The notes under the pieces were generated by a model that made no database searches, had not been told where the DNA came from, and saw only the letters and a list, made by a program, of their open reading frames with translations. This document shows, one piece after another, positions 48,356 to 57,794 of a DNA stretch of 64,000 nucleotides. A program made the position numbers and the translations under genes. The DNA lies in NCBI RefSeq assembly GCF_900119845.1, contig NZ_FPKU01000001.1:1149528-1213527 (forward strand), given 5' to 3'. This stretch comes from Devosia enhydra (GTDB lineage Bacteria; Pseudomonadota; Alphaproteobacteria; Rhizobiales; Devosiaceae). Every line of letters starts with the position of its first letter. Position 1 is the first letter of the stretch.

Positions 48356-48578
48356 AGCGTTTCCTCACGAATGATAAGCCCGCCGCAAGGGGCGAACCAA
48401 AACGCGGCCACACTTTGTCGATTCTGGCCGTAAAGCAAGGATTTCCGGGGCTTTCGGCCATCCGAACCGGGCAAAGCTGTTAATGAGACGCCAATTTCGC
48501 GCCCTGTTCGTCTCGATCACGCGCGCTGCACAAGAAAGAACCGCAGAGCGCGAGGCCCGTGACCCCGATGATTCGCGC

Positions 48579-49229
48579 CTATGCGCGGCGCGCCATGGCC
48601 GTTCCGATGAGGATACCCGCGAACGCAGGAATCACGACCGCCGCCACGATCAGGACGATGAGCGTCGTCGGGCCGGGCGACAAAAGCGCGGCGCCCACGA
48701 GAACAAGGCCGCTCAGCATCATCAGGCGGCCCGTCCAGAGCTGGGTCACGCGCCAGATGCGCGGGTCCGACATGATCTGGGGCAGCCGCACGCCGGCAAG
48801 CCGATTCGGGCGCGATTTCGGCAGGGCGTTGCCGAGGCAAAGGATCTGCAGCCCCACCATCAGGGCGATCAGCCGAGGCATATCGACATCCAAGCCCAGC
48901 CCCAGGGCCAGCGTGGCGAGGGACAGCGCCAGTGCCAGGGCGACAACGCTGCTGAGGGCGACCGACATCACATGGCGTGAGGCGTCGAGGTCGCCGCGAA
49001 ACCGCGGCAGGCGCAGCACCGCCCCGAGGGCCACCACGACCAGTGCCAGCAGCGCCGGCAGCGCGAGGGCGATCGCTGCCGGCGCAAAGCGATCCGGCGC
49101 CCCCGAAAGCCCCCAATGCACCGGCAGCGACCGGTCGAGGGGGATGAGCGCATAGCCGCAAATGGTGGTGACCAGCAGAACCGCAAGCAGGATGCGGGTC
49201 AGGGGCGAAAGCACCGAGTGGCTCGTCAT
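48579..49229 (-). CDS. sdpI: SdpI-like membrane protein (DUF1648/SdpI)
   Basis: A 216-residue membrane protein with about six helices. The N-terminal part (VTTICGYALIPLDRSLPVHWGLSGAPDRF) has the DUF1648 pattern P-x-H-W-x-x-x-G-x-P-D, and the C-terminal half resembles SdpI, the signal-transducing immunity protein for the Bacillus SdpC toxin. It overlaps the ArsR-type gene upstream by four bases (ATGA), as in the Bacillus sdpRI operon where SdpI sequesters SdpR at the membrane. No toxin gene is nearby, so the module may sense another membrane stress. Confidence 0.8.
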   Translation of the reverse strand: MTSHSVLSPLTRILLAVLLVTTICGYALIPLDRSLPVHWGLSGAPDRFAPAAIALALPALLALVVVALGAVLRLPRFRGDLDASRHVMSVALSSVVALALALSLATLALGLGLDVDMPRLIALMVGLQILCLGNALPKSRPNRLAGVRLPQIMSDPRIWRVTQLWTGRLMMLSGLVLVGAALLSPGPTTLIVLIVAAVVIPAFAGILIGTAMARRA

Positions 49230-49495
49230 GGCTTTTTCTCCGTCAGGTCGAGCAGGCCTTTCAGCGCGTCTTCGAGCACGCTGAGATTGAGGTGGTAGAT
49301 GAGGCTGGTGCCCTGTCGTTCGACCGTCACCAGCTCCGCGTCGCGCAACTTGGCGAAATGGGCAGAGAGGGTCGGCTTGCTGAGCTCGAAATGCCCCGCA
49401 AGCTCGCCGGCGCTCATCGGTCCGGCCTTGAGCCGCGAGAGAACCTCGCGCCGCACCGGATGCGAGAGCGCCTCGAAGACGGTGTTGATCGGCAA
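49226..49495 (-). CDS. sdpR: ArsR/SmtB-family repressor, SdpR-like
   Basis: An 89-residue winged-helix repressor: FEALSHPVRREVLSRLKAGP and ELSKPTLSAHFAKLRDAELVTVERQG with the recognition helix, then the beta-wing SLIYHLNLS. There are no Cys metal ligands, as in SdpR. The start is a TTG at 49495 with TGGAG seven bases upstream; no ATG or GTG exists near the family start (INTVFEALSHP). A promoter with a perfect palindrome lies just upstream and sdpI overlaps its end, so it is probably an autorepressor controlled by SdpI. Confidence 0.87.
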   Translation of the reverse strand: MPINTVFEALSHPVRREVLSRLKAGPMSAGELAGHFELSKPTLSAHFAKLRDAELVTVERQGTSLIYHLNLSVLEDALKGLLDLTEKKP

Positions 49496-49525
49496 GACCA
49501 GGCTCCAGTTCGCTGTCCGCGCTCT

Positions 49526-49554
49526 TATTTCGTTGTTTCTCTAATTAGAGTCAA
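49526..49554 (-). promoter_or_regulatory. Promoter of sdpRI
   Basis: TTGACT (49554-49549) and GAAATA (49531-49526) on the minus strand are 17 bases apart, about 30 bases upstream of the TTG start. The spacer contains the palindrome at 49539-49550. Confidence 0.5.
49539..49550. promoter_or_regulatory. Palindromic operator of sdpRI
   Basis: CTCTAATTAGAG is a perfect 12-base palindrome inside the sdpR promoter spacer, touching the -35 box. Its place fits autorepression by the SdpR-like protein. Confidence 0.6.
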
Positions 49555-49567
49555 GTCGAACAATCTG

Positions 49568-49606
49568 AAAAAGCAAAAGCGGCGCCTCCCATGGGAAGGC
49601 GCCGCT
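49568..49606 (-). terminator. Intrinsic terminator of lon
   Basis: AGCGGCGCCTTCCC and GGGAGGCGCCGCT form a long stem around AT, followed on the minus strand by TTTTGCTTTTTC. It lies 40 bases after the lon stop. Confidence 0.9.
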
Positions 49607-49645
49607 GGAGCTATCAGGGGCCTCGACCTCGCCGAGGCCGCTGCC

Positions 49646-52075
49646 TTAATGCGTCATGCCGGCCGTGGCCTCGTCGGTGTCGGCGGCCGGAGTGGCCGGC
49701 GCCGGCTTTTCCTCGAAGGTCCATTCGATCGGCTCGGGCTGCCGGATGAGAGCGCGGCTCAGCACCTCGTCCATGCGTGACACCGGCACGATCTCCATGC
49801 CCTTTGTGACGATCTCGGGGATTTCCTTGAGATCGCGCACATTCTCCTGCGGAATGAGCACGGTCTTGATACCCGAGCGCAGCGCCGCGAGGAGCTTTTC
49901 CTTGAGCCCGCCGATGGGCAGCACCCTGCCCCGCAGCGTCACCTCGCCCGTCATCGCCACGTCGTGACGCACGGGAATGCCCGTCATCACCGAGACGATG
50001 GCGGTCGCCATGCCGATGCCCGCCGACGGACCGTCCTTGGGCGTCGCGCCCTCCGGCACGTGGACGTGGATGTCGCGCGTGTCGAACATGGGCGGCTTGA
50101 TGCCGAGATCGACCGCGCGCGAACGGACATAGCCGGTCGCCGCCGAGATCGATTCCTTCATCACCTCCTTGAGGTTGCCCGTCACCGTCATGCGGCCCTT
50201 GCCATGGGTCATCACGCCTTCGATGGTCAGGATTTCCCCGCCCACCGGCGTCCAGGCCAGGCCCGTCACCACGCCCACCTGCGGCTCGGCATCGATCTCG
50301 CCATGCTTGAAGATCGGCGCCCCGAGATAATCCTCGAGCAGCGTGTCATCGATGGTGATGACCTTCTGCTTGGAGGTGAGGATGGCCCGCACCGCCTTGC
50401 GCATCAGCTTGGAGATCTCGCGCTTGAGATTGCGCACGCCGGCTTCACGCGTGTAGCGCTGGATCAGCGTGGTCAGCTGCGCGTCCGGCAGAACGAACTC
50501 GGCGGCGCTCAGCCCGTTCTCGCCCAGCGATTCCGGGATGAGGTGGCGCCGTGCGATCTCGAACTTCTCCTCTTCGGTGTAACCCGAGAGGCGAATGATC
50601 TCCATCCGGTCCATCAGCGGGCCCGGAATGTTGAGCGTGTTCGAGGTCGTCACGAACATCACGTCGCTGAGGTCGTATTCAACCTCGAGATAATGGTCGA
50701 CGAAGGTGCTGTTCTGTTCGGGGTCGAGCACCTCGAGCAGCGCAGAGGACGGATCGCCGCGGAAGTCCATGCCCATCTTGTCGATCTCGTCGAGCAGGAA
50801 GAGCGGGTTGGACTTGCCGGTCTTGCGCATCGACTGCACGACCTTGCCCGGCATCGAGCCGATATAGGTCCGGCGGTGTCCGCGGATCTCGGCTTCGTCA
50901 CGCACCCCGCCCAGCGACATGCGCACGAATTCGCGGCCCGTCGCCTTGGCGATCGACTTGCCCAGCGAGGTCTTGCCCACGCCCGGAGGACCGACGAGGC
51001 AGAGGATCGGCCCCTTCAGCTTGCCGGTGCGGCTCTGCACCGCGAGGTACTCCAGAATGCGCTCCTTGACCTTTTCGAGGCCATAATGGTCCGCATCCAG
51101 CACCTCCTGGGCATAGTTCAGGTCGCGCTTGATCTTGCTCTTCTTGCCCCAGGGCAGCCCGAGCAGCCAGTCGAGATAATTGCGGACGACCGTCGCCTCG
51201 GCGGACATCGGGCTCATCTGCTTGAGCTTCTTGAGCTCGGCCTCGGCCTTCTTGCGCGCCTCCTTGGAGAACTTGGTCGACTTGATGCGTTCCTCGAGCT
51301 CGTTGAGCTCGTTGGAGCTGTCATCGCCGTCGCCCAGCTCGCGCTGGATCGCCTTCATCTGCTCGTTGAGGTAATATTCGCGCTGCGTCTTCTCCATCTG
51401 GCGCTTCACCCGCGAACGGATGCGCTTTTCCACCTGGAGCACGCCAATCTCGCCTTCCATCAGGCCGAGGATCTTCTGCAGCCGCTCGGCCACCGCGATG
51501 GTTGCGAGCAGGTCTTCCTTCTCGGGGATCTTGATCACGAGATGGCTGGCGATGGTGTCGGCCAGCTTGGAATAATCGTCGATCTGGCCGACGGCCGCGA
51601 CGACCTCCTGCGAGATCTTCTTGTTCAGCTTGACGTAGTTTTCGAACTCGCTCTGGGCCGAGCGCGCCAGGGCCTCGAGCTCGACAGCGTCGGCTTCGGG
51701 TTCGTCGAGCGTCTCTGCGGAGGCTTCGAAATACTCCGCGGTCTGCACATAGGCATCGATGCGCGCACGCCGCAGGCCTTCGACGAGCACCTTCACGGTG
51801 CCATCGGGCAGCTTGAGCAGCTGCAGCACGGTCGCGATGGTGCCGGTGCTGTAGATGTCCTCGGGGGCAGGATCATCGTCCTGCGCGTTCTTCTGCGTCA
51901 CGACAAGAATGTGCTTGTCGTCGCGCATGACTTCTTCGAGCGCCTTGACCGACTTCTCGCGCCCCACGAACAGGGGAACGATCATGCCCGGAAAGACAAC
52001 GATGTCGCGGAGCGGTAGGACGGGGTAGACGCGGTCCCGATCGAACGCGGCGCCGCCTGAAGTGACGTCCGACAT
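49646..52075 (-). CDS. lon: ATP-dependent protease Lon
   Basis: An 809-residue LonA protease. The N-terminal substrate domain (about 15-210) is followed by a coiled-coil stretch, the AAA+ module with Walker [10 protein letters not shown] and Walker [13 protein letters not shown], and the protease domain with catalytic Ser in PKDGPSAG and Lys in [10 protein letters not shown]. It degrades misfolded and regulatory proteins in the cytoplasm. The ATG at 52075 has GAAAGGAT upstream. An RpoH-type promoter and a leader hairpin precede it, and a strong terminator follows. Confidence 0.98.
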   Translation of the reverse strand: MSDVTSGGAAFDRDRVYPVLPLRDIVVFPGMIVPLFVGREKSVKALEEVMRDDKHILVVTQKNAQDDDPAPEDIYSTGTIATVLQLLKLPDGTVKVLVEGLRRARIDAYVQTAEYFEASAETLDEPEADAVELEALARSAQSEFENYVKLNKKISQEVVAAVGQIDDYSKLADTIASHLVIKIPEKEDLLATIAVAERLQKILGLMEGEIGVLQVEKRIRSRVKRQMEKTQREYYLNEQMKAIQRELGDGDDSSNELNELEERIKSTKFSKEARKKAEAELKKLKQMSPMSAEATVVRNYLDWLLGLPWGKKSKIKRDLNYAQEVLDADHYGLEKVKERILEYLAVQSRTGKLKGPILCLVGPPGVGKTSLGKSIAKATGREFVRMSLGGVRDEAEIRGHRRTYIGSMPGKVVQSMRKTGKSNPLFLLDEIDKMGMDFRGDPSSALLEVLDPEQNSTFVDHYLEVEYDLSDVMFVTTSNTLNIPGPLMDRMEIIRLSGYTEEEKFEIARRHLIPESLGENGLSAAEFVLPDAQLTTLIQRYTREAGVRNLKREISKLMRKAVRAILTSKQKVITIDDTLLEDYLGAPIFKHGEIDAEPQVGVVTGLAWTPVGGEILTIEGVMTHGKGRMTVTGNLKEVMKESISAATGYVRSRAVDLGIKPPMFDTRDIHVHVPEGATPKDGPSAGIGMATAIVSVMTGIPVRHDVAMTGEVTLRGRVLPIGGLKEKLLAALRSGIKTVLIPQENVRDLKEIPEIVTKGMEIVPVSRMDEVLSRALIRQPEPIEWTFEEKPAPATPAADTDEATAGMTH

Positions 52076-52090
52076 ATCTTATCCTTTCAA

Positions 52091-52121
52091 GGGCATCGCC
52101 GCCTTGCGGAAGGTGATGCCC
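52091..52121 (-). promoter_or_regulatory. Hairpin in the lon leader
   Basis: GGGCATC (52091-52097) and GATGCCC (52115-52121) are perfect inverted arms with an inner CCTT/AAGG step. In the lon mRNA the hairpin ends 15 bases before the start codon, just upstream of the ribosome site. It may affect translation or mRNA stability. Confidence 0.4.
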
Positions 52122-52175
52122 GTATGTGGCAGCCGTTCGGGCCCTCCTGTGAGCGACCCATCCGACTCTGCCTAT

Positions 52176-52204
52176 TAGATAGGCCCGTACCCATGATGCA
52201 CAAG
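52176..52204 (-). promoter_or_regulatory. RpoH (sigma-32) type promoter of lon
   Basis: CTTG (52204-52201), 17 bases, CCTATCTA (52183-52176) on the minus strand. This matches the alphaproteobacterial RpoH pattern CTTG-N17-CYTATNT. It lies 100 bases upstream of lon, whose heat-shock control is well known. Confidence 0.65.
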
Positions 52205-52286
52205 CCAAAGCGGGGATAATTGTGAGGGTTGCATGACACACCCCGCATGCATTCTGGTACGGGCTGGGCCCCGAGCGGATCAGCAC

Positions 52287-52321
52287 AAAGCCATCCGCCG
52301 GCCCTTGGCTGGCGGATGGCT
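52287..52321 (-). terminator. Probable terminator of clpX
   Basis: AGCCATCCGCCAGCC and GGCCGGCGGATGGCT pair in a 15-base stem with one mismatch-rich loop of AAG; TTTGTG follows on the minus strand. The T-run is short, so termination may be partial. Confidence 0.55.
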
Positions 52322-52350
52322 CATTTTGCTCCCGTCCGGGATCGGAGCGA

Positions 52351-53631
52351 TCAGGCGCTCGTGGAGAGCGCCTCGTCCTTCTTGCGATCGGCGTAGATGT
52401 AGAGCGGGCGGGCATCCTTGCCTTCCACCACATCGGCGCTGATCACCACCTCTTCCACGCCCTCGAGCGAGGGCAGGTCGTACATGGTGTCGAGCAGGAT
52501 CGCTTCCATGATCGAGCGCAGGCCGCGCGCGCCGGTCTTGCGCTCGATGGCCTTCTTGGCGATCGCCTTGAGGGCGTCCTCGTGGAAGGTCAGCTCGACC
52601 TCTTCCATCGAGAACAGCCGCTGATACTGGCGCACCAGCGCGTTCTTGGGCGCAGTGAGGATGTCTATGAGCGCCGCTTCGTCGAGGTCCTCGAGCGTGG
52701 CGATCACCGGCAGGCGGCCGATGAATTCGGGGATGAGCCCGAACCGCACCAGATCCTCCGGCGCGACGTCGGCGAGCACTTCGCCCACGCGGCGATCGCG
52801 CGGATCCTTGACCACAGCGCCAAAGCCGATCGAGGAACCCTCGCCGCGCGCGGCGATGATCTTTTCGAGCCCGGCAAAGGCGCCGCCGCAGATGAACAGG
52901 ATGTTGGTCGTATCCACCTGCAGGAATTCCTGCTGCGGATGCTTGCGGCCACCCTGGGGCGGAACCGACGCGACCGTGCCTTCCATGATCTTGAGCAGGG
53001 CCTGCTGCACGCCCTCGCCCGAAACGTCACGGGTGATCGAGGGATTGTCGGACTTGCGGCTGATCTTGTCGACCTCGTCGATATAGACGATGCCGCGCTG
53101 CGCCTTCTCGACATTGTAGTCGGCGGCCTGCAGCAGCTTGAGGATGATGTTTTCCACGTCCTCGCCGACATAGCCGGCTTCGGTCAGGGTCGTGGCGTCG
53201 GCCATGGTGAAGGGCACGTCGAGAATGCGGGCCAGCGTCTGGGCCAGAAGCGTCTTCCCGCAGCCGGTGGGGCCGACGAGCAGGATGTTGGATTTCGACA
53301 GCTCGACATCCTGATTCTTGGTCGCGTGGTGCAGCCGCTTGTAGTGGTTGTGCACGGCAACCGAGAGGACCTTCTTGGCGCGATACTGGCCAATGACGTA
53401 GTCGTCCAGCACCTTGCAGATTTCCGCGGGCGTTGGCACGCCATCGCGGGACTTCACCATCGAGGTCTTGTTTTCCTCGCGAATGATGTCCATGCACAGC
53501 TCGACGCACTCATCGCAGATGAACACGGTCGGGCCGGCAATGAGCTTCCTGACTTCGTGCTGAGACTTGCCGCAGAACGAGCAATACAGCGTGTTCTTCG
53601 AGGTCTCGCCGTTCGAATTGTCCTTGGACAT
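52351..53631 (-). CDS. clpX: ATP-dependent protease ATP-binding subunit ClpX
   Basis: A 426-residue unfoldase. The zinc-binding domain has Cys17, Cys20, Cys39 and Cys42 ([18 protein letters not shown]). The AAA+ module shows Walker A GPTGCGKT, Walker [12 protein letters not shown], the pore loop GYVGEDVE and the sensor-2 region [13 protein letters not shown]. The IGF loop for ClpP docking is seen as IGFGAVVKD. It delivers tagged proteins, including cell-cycle regulators in this group, to ClpP. The ATG at 53631 begins the family start MSKDNSNGE. Confidence 0.98.
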   Translation of the reverse strand: MSKDNSNGETSKNTLYCSFCGKSQHEVRKLIAGPTVFICDECVELCMDIIREENKTSMVKSRDGVPTPAEICKVLDDYVIGQYRAKKVLSVAVHNHYKRLHHATKNQDVELSKSNILLVGPTGCGKTLLAQTLARILDVPFTMADATTLTEAGYVGEDVENIILKLLQAADYNVEKAQRGIVYIDEVDKISRKSDNPSITRDVSGEGVQQALLKIMEGTVASVPPQGGRKHPQQEFLQVDTTNILFICGGAFAGLEKIIAARGEGSSIGFGAVVKDPRDRRVGEVLADVAPEDLVRFGLIPEFIGRLPVIATLEDLDEAALIDILTAPKNALVRQYQRLFSMEEVELTFHEDALKAIAKKAIERKTGARGLRSIMEAILLDTMYDLPSLEGVEEVVISADVVEGKDARPLYIYADRKKDEALSTSA

Positions 53632-53803
53632 CCAGTCGCTCCCGGGAGGGTCGCTCCCTTAACCCCGCATCGGCGATACGCTAACGCAGGACACCTAAAG
53701 AAAGTTTGATGCGGGCCGACCTTATCGGCGGCACCGCACCCACGCAATTACACGGGTGTCACACTCCCGTGTCCATAATCACTTACGCTTAACAGCGTTG
53801 CGT

Positions 53804-54430
53804 TCACGACGCATCCGGCACTTCGCGCTTCTCGAAGACGTTGTCGATGATGCCGAAAGCCTTGGCCTCGGAGGGGTCCATGAAACGATCGCGCTCGAGG
53901 GCGTTCTCGATCTCCTCATAGGTGCGGCCGGTGTGCTTCTCATAGATCTGGTTGAGCCGGCGCTTGAGCCCCTCGACCATGCGCGCATGGATGAGGATGT
54001 CGGTCACCTGGCCCTGGAACCCGCCCGAAGGCTGGTGCACCATGATCTGGGCGTGCGGCAGCGCGGCGCGCATGCCCTTTTCGCCGGCAGTCAGCAGCAG
54101 CGAACCCATCGAGGCGGCCTGCCCCATGCAGAGTGTTGCCACCGGCGGACGGATGAACTGCATCGTGTCGTAGATGCCCAGCCCCGCCGTGACGACACCG
54201 CCCGGCGAATTGATGTACATCCAGATTTCCTTCTTCGGATTTTCCGACTCAAGGAACAGCAACTGGGCATTGATCAGCCCGGCCATGTTGTCCTCGACCA
54301 CGCCGGTCACGAAGATGATGCGCTCGCGCAGCAGCCTGGAATAAATATCGAACGCCCGCTCGCCGCGATTGGACTGCTCGACCACCATCGGAACGAGCGT
54401 GTTCATATAGGTGTCGATGGGATCTCTCAT
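53804..54430 (-). CDS. clpP: ATP-dependent Clp protease proteolytic subunit ClpP
   Basis: A 208-residue serine protease with catalytic Ser107 (GQAASMGS), His132 (MVHQPSGG) and Asp181. It forms the 14-mer chamber that works with ClpX, encoded 172 bases downstream. The N terminus [19 protein letters not shown] lacks the longer propeptide of E. coli ClpP. The ATG at 54430 is the family start. An RpoH-like box lies about 85 bases upstream. Confidence 0.98.
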   Translation of the reverse strand: MRDPIDTYMNTLVPMVVEQSNRGERAFDIYSRLLRERIIFVTGVVEDNMAGLINAQLLFLESENPKKEIWMYINSPGGVVTAGLGIYDTMQFIRPPVATLCMGQAASMGSLLLTAGEKGMRAALPHAQIMVHQPSGGFQGQVTDILIHARMVEGLKRRLNQIYEKHTGRTYEEIENALERDRFMDPSEAKAFGIIDNVFEKREVPDAS

Positions 54431-54512
54431 TCCGGATGCCTCTGGGTTTGGAAACGAATCGGTGTGACGAACCGATTGCAGACGGGACCGCGTTAAGCTG
54501 CGGTAAAGCGCA

Positions 54513-54542
54513 CAGATAGGCGCAGCTCAGCCCGGCTTCAAT
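54513..54542 (-). promoter_or_regulatory. RpoH-like promoter of clpP
   Basis: ATTGAAG (54542-54536) and CCTATCTG (54520-54513) on the minus strand. The -10 element fits the alphaproteobacterial heat-shock pattern CYTATNT; the -35 has A for C and the spacer is one base longer than in the lon promoter. Confidence 0.4.
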
Positions 54543-54643
54543 AGCGCGCCGGGGGCGCGGCGCACAACCCTTCCCGCCTTGCAAGCCTGCATCGAACGGG
54601 GCCATCATGGCGCATTCGTCCTGACCCTCTTGCGGGCACTGCC

Positions 54644-55885
54644 ATGAACGCTCCTTTTCGCATCGACATGCCCGGCAAGCGCGCCGCCGCCGATCCGCGC
54701 AACCCGCAGTTTTTCGGCAATCCCTATGCCTTTTATACCGATCTGCATGCCGGCCTGCCCGCCTTCCACTGGGATGATTATCGCCACTGGTGCTTTTCGG
54801 GCTTCAGGGATGTCAGCGCGCTGCTGCGCGACCGGCGCTTCGGCCGCCAAATCCTGCATGTCGCGACGCGCGAGGAGGTCGGCCTGCCCCCTCCCAAGCC
54901 GCATGCGGCCGATTTCGACCGGGCCGAAGCCTATTCGCTTCTCAACCTCGAGCCACCCGAGCACACGAGGCTGCGCGGTCTGGTCAACCGCGCCTTCGTG
55001 TCGCGACAGGTGGAGCAGCTGCGCCCGCGTGTCCTGAGCCTCGCCGATGAGATGATCGACCGGTTCGAGGCAGCCGGCGAGGTCGAGATCATCCGGGCCT
55101 TTGCCGCGCCCATCCCGGCCATCATCATCGCCGAACTCATCGGCCTGCCGGCCGAGATGGCCCCGCAATTGCTCGACTGGTCGAACCGCATGGTGCGCAT
55201 GTACATGTACGGGGTCGACGAGGCGACGGAGCGCGACGCCAACGCCGCATCGCGCGAGTTCATGGATTACGTCGCTTCCGAACTCGATAACCGCCGCCGC
55301 AAGCCGCGCGTCGACCTGCTCACCCACATGCTGGAAGCCGAGATCGACGGGCAGAAACTTGGGCAGGACGAGGTGGTCTCCACCGCCATCCTGCTGCTCA
55401 ATGCCGGCCACGAGGCCACCGTCCACACCACCGGCAACGGCATCAAGGCCATCCTCGAATCAGGCCTCGACCCCCGGACGATGTTCGCCGACGATCGTCA
55501 GACCGCCGCGACGGTCGAGGAATGCCTGCGTTTTGATGCGCCACTGCACATGTTCACCCGTTACGCCCTCGAGCCGGTGACGCTCGATAACGGCCTCACC
55601 TTGCGCAAAGGCGACGTGGTGGGGCTGATGCTGGGCGCCGCCAATCGCGATCCGTCGCGCTTCAGCGACCCCGATCGCTTCGATCCGTTCCGCACCGATG
55701 GCGGCAATGTCAGCTTCGGGGCCGGCATTCACTTCTGCATCGGCGCGCCCCTCGCCCGGCTGGAATTGCAGATCGCCATGCGCCGGCTGTTCGAGCGCTT
55801 GCCGGGCCTCAGGATCGCCCAGCCGCCACGCTACGCCAACGTCTTCCACTTCCACGGGCTGGAGCGGCTCGACCTCGCCTGGTGA
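54644..55885 (+). CDS. Cytochrome P450
   Basis: A 413-residue soluble bacterial P450. The heme ligand is Cys365 in FGAGIHFCIGAPLARLE, the I-helix oxygen-activation motif is AGHEAT at 254-259 (the usual acid-Thr pair is shifted by one Ala), and the K-helix ExxR is in EECLRFDAP. EPPEHTRLRGLVNRAF and the meander DRFDPFR complete the family pattern; it resembles CYP107/CYP109-type class I enzymes. It needs a ferredoxin partner, none of which is adjacent. The substrate is unknown. It is divergent from clpP and its stop is three bases from the convergent gene. Confidence 0.93.
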   Translation: MNAPFRIDMPGKRAAADPRNPQFFGNPYAFYTDLHAGLPAFHWDDYRHWCFSGFRDVSALLRDRRFGRQILHVATREEVGLPPPKPHAADFDRAEAYSLLNLEPPEHTRLRGLVNRAFVSRQVEQLRPRVLSLADEMIDRFEAAGEVEIIRAFAAPIPAIIIAELIGLPAEMAPQLLDWSNRMVRMYMYGVDEATERDANAASREFMDYVASELDNRRRKPRVDLLTHMLEAEIDGQKLGQDEVVSTAILLLNAGHEATVHTTGNGIKAILESGLDPRTMFADDRQTAATVEECLRFDAPLHMFTRYALEPVTLDNGLTLRKGDVVGLMLGAANRDPSRFSDPDRFDPFRTDGGNVSFGAGIHFCIGAPLARLELQIAMRRLFERLPGLRIAQPPRYANVFHFHGLERLDLAW

Positions 55886-55888
55886 GGC

Positions 55889-56119
55889 TCAGGCCGAAAA
55901 CGAAACCGCGACCCCGCGCTTGCGGAAATAGGCCTGCATCAGCTTGCGGCCCTGGCGATTGCTCTGCGCCAGCTTTGCGGGCTCGAACACCGCCTCTTTG
56001 GCGCCTTCGCGCGCCATGGCGGCCTTCAGCGCCGCGATATGGGTGTCGAGATCCTCATTGTCGGCCTTGATCGAGGCATAGATATTGTCGATCGCCTGGG
56101 CGAGGGTGATGTCGCTCAT
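55889..56119 (-). CDS. Small conserved-looking hypothetical protein
   Basis: A 76-residue, largely helical, soluble protein with no Cys and no membrane segment. The N terminus MSDITLAQAIDNIYASIKADNEDLDTHIAAL (given in part) looks like a coiled coil or helical hairpin and the C terminus is basic (QSNRQGRKLMQAYFRKRGV). No family is recognised. The reading frame has a clear ATG at 56119 and good codon usage, and it lies upstream-convergent with the P450. It could be a small nucleic-acid- or protein-binding adaptor, but that is only a guess. Confidence 0.6.
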   Translation of the reverse strand: MSDITLAQAIDNIYASIKADNEDLDTHIAALKAAMAREGAKEAVFEPAKLAQSNRQGRKLMQAYFRKRGVAVSFSA

Positions 56120-56182
56120 TGTCTTGCATCCCGAATGCGTGTCGGCGCTTCACTGACGTGGGCGCGCCCCGAGGTCAAGCCA

Positions 56183-57676
56183 TCACCGCAAAGAGGCCGG
56201 TGTGATCGCCGCCATCGCATCGGCGATGAGATCGGGCAGATCATCGGAAACAAGGCCGGGCCGGCCATGGCGCAGCGCCGCATCGCCATGCAGCCACACG
56301 GCGGCGCAGGTGGCTTCTAACCCCGTCATGCCGCGCGCCAGAAGCCCCGCGATCATGCCAGCAAGTACGTCGCCCGAGCCGGCGGTGGCCAGAAGCGGGC
56401 TCGCATGCGCGTTGATCACCGCTCGGCCGTCGGGCGCCGCGACCACCGTGTCGCCGCCCTTGAGCACGACAATCGCCCCCGATCGCTCCGCCGCCACCCG
56501 AGCCTGATCGACCTTGCTCCCCTCGATCCGTCCAAAAAGCCGCGCGAACTCCCCGCCATGCGGGGTCAGCACCACCGGCCGGTCGGGTCGCCGGGCGATC
56601 GCCGCGAACAGGGTGTCGGGCGTATGGGCAAAGCTCGTCAGCGCATCGGCATCCAGAACCGCGGCAACACCCGAGGCGAGAATGGCAAGGCTGGCCTCCC
56701 GCGTCGTCTCCCCCACGCTGGCGGCCGGTCCGATCACGGCGGCATCGATCTTGCCCGCCGCGATGGCCTCGGCAAGCGCCTCCGGCCCCGCCGCCTCGCG
56801 CAGCATGATCGCGGTCACCTGCGCCGCATGCACCTGGAGCGCGTCCCGGCTGCCCACGAGCGTCACGAGGCCCGCGCCGATGCGCAGCGCCGCCCGCGCC
56901 GAGAGCCGCGCCGCGCCCGTATTGAGCAGCCCGCCCGAGACCACCATCACCGCACCCCGGCCATATTTGTGCCCGCCCGCATCGAGCGGAGGCAGTGACC
57001 AGAGCTCCGGCGTATTTTGGCGCAGCGTGACGCCGATTGTTTCCAGCACCGCGCCCGGTATGCCGATATCGACGACGCTCAGTCGGCCGCTCTGGCCGCG
57101 GCCCGGCAGCAGCAGATGGCCCGGCTTCTTGCGGAAAAAGGTGATCGTGCGGTCGGCCTTGATTGCGATGCCGCGAACCGCGCCGGTCGCACCGTCGACC
57201 CCGCTCGGTATGTCGATGGCAAAGACTGGTCGGCCGCTCCGGTTCACGGCATCGATCACCCGGGCCATGTCGCCTGAAACGTCGCGGCTCAAGCCCGCCC
57301 CCAGCAACGCGTCCACGACGATCGCACAGCCCGCAAGGGCATCGGGCGACAAGGGAAGCGTCTCCCCCGTCCAGGCCTCGGCATTGGTGCGCGCGTCGGG
57401 TGGCAGCGCATCGATATGGCCTGAAAAGGCGACGTGTACCGGCCATCCCGCCGCCGCGAGCCGCCGCGCCACCACGAAACCGTCCCCGCCATTATTGCCC
57501 TGCCCGCAGAGCACCACCACGGGTTGCGGCGCAGCGTTGAGGCGCACCGCATCGGCCACCGCCTTGCCGGCGGCCTCCATCAGCGCAAGCCCCGTCCTGC
57601 CCTGCCCGATCGCGAGCTCATCGGCCCGCGCCATCTCCGATGGCGTGAGCAGGGCGGTGCCCTCGAAATCAGCCAC
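56183..57676 (-). CDS. nnr: Bifunctional NAD(P)H-hydrate epimerase / ADP-dependent dehydratase
   Basis: A 497-residue fusion of the YjeF N-terminal epimerase domain (about 1-210, with CGQGNNGGDGFVVARRLA and DALLGAGLSRDV) and the ribokinase-like dehydratase domain (about 225-490, with VLTPHGGEFARLFG, VVLKGGDTVVAAPDG and the ATP-loop ATAGSGDVLAGMIAG). It repairs the hydrated forms of NADH and NADPH. The start is GTG at 57676, from where the family homology runs. The C-terminal motif is intact. Confidence 0.95.
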   Translation of the reverse strand: MADFEGTALLTPSEMARADELAIGQGRTGLALMEAAGKAVADAVRLNAAPQPVVVLCGQGNNGGDGFVVARRLAAAGWPVHVAFSGHIDALPPDARTNAEAWTGETLPLSPDALAGCAIVVDALLGAGLSRDVSGDMARVIDAVNRSGRPVFAIDIPSGVDGATGAVRGIAIKADRTITFFRKKPGHLLLPGRGQSGRLSVVDIGIPGAVLETIGVTLRQNTPELWSLPPLDAGGHKYGRGAVMVVSGGLLNTGAARLSARAALRIGAGLVTLVGSRDALQVHAAQVTAIMLREAAGPEALAEAIAAGKIDAAVIGPAASVGETTREASLAILASGVAAVLDADALTSFAHTPDTLFAAIARRPDRPVVLTPHGGEFARLFGRIEGSKVDQARVAAERSGAIVVLKGGDTVVAAPDGRAVINAHASPLLATAGSGDVLAGMIAGLLARGMTGLEATCAAVWLHGDAALRHGRPGLVSDDLPDLIADAMAAITPASLR

Positions 57677-57741
57677 GTCATCCTCCGGTCCGTGCCATTA
57701 AAGACTAACGCGGATCACCGCCCGAGGTCATGACGCTCGGC

Positions 57742-57775
57742 AAAAAAGAAAGGGCCGCCCCGAAGGACGGCCCCT
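57742..57775 (-). terminator. Intrinsic terminator of tig
   Basis: AGGGGCCGTCC and GGGCGGCCCT pair around TTCG, followed on the minus strand by TTCTTTTTTG. It lies about 20 bases after the trigger-factor stop. Confidence 0.85.
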
Positions 57776-57794
57776 GTTCTCATCCACCCTGCGA

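Noticed and set aside
49964-52018. 684-codon open frame antisense to lon
   Set aside because: Lon is unmistakable on the other strand; the antisense frame is a composition artefact without motifs or ribosome site.
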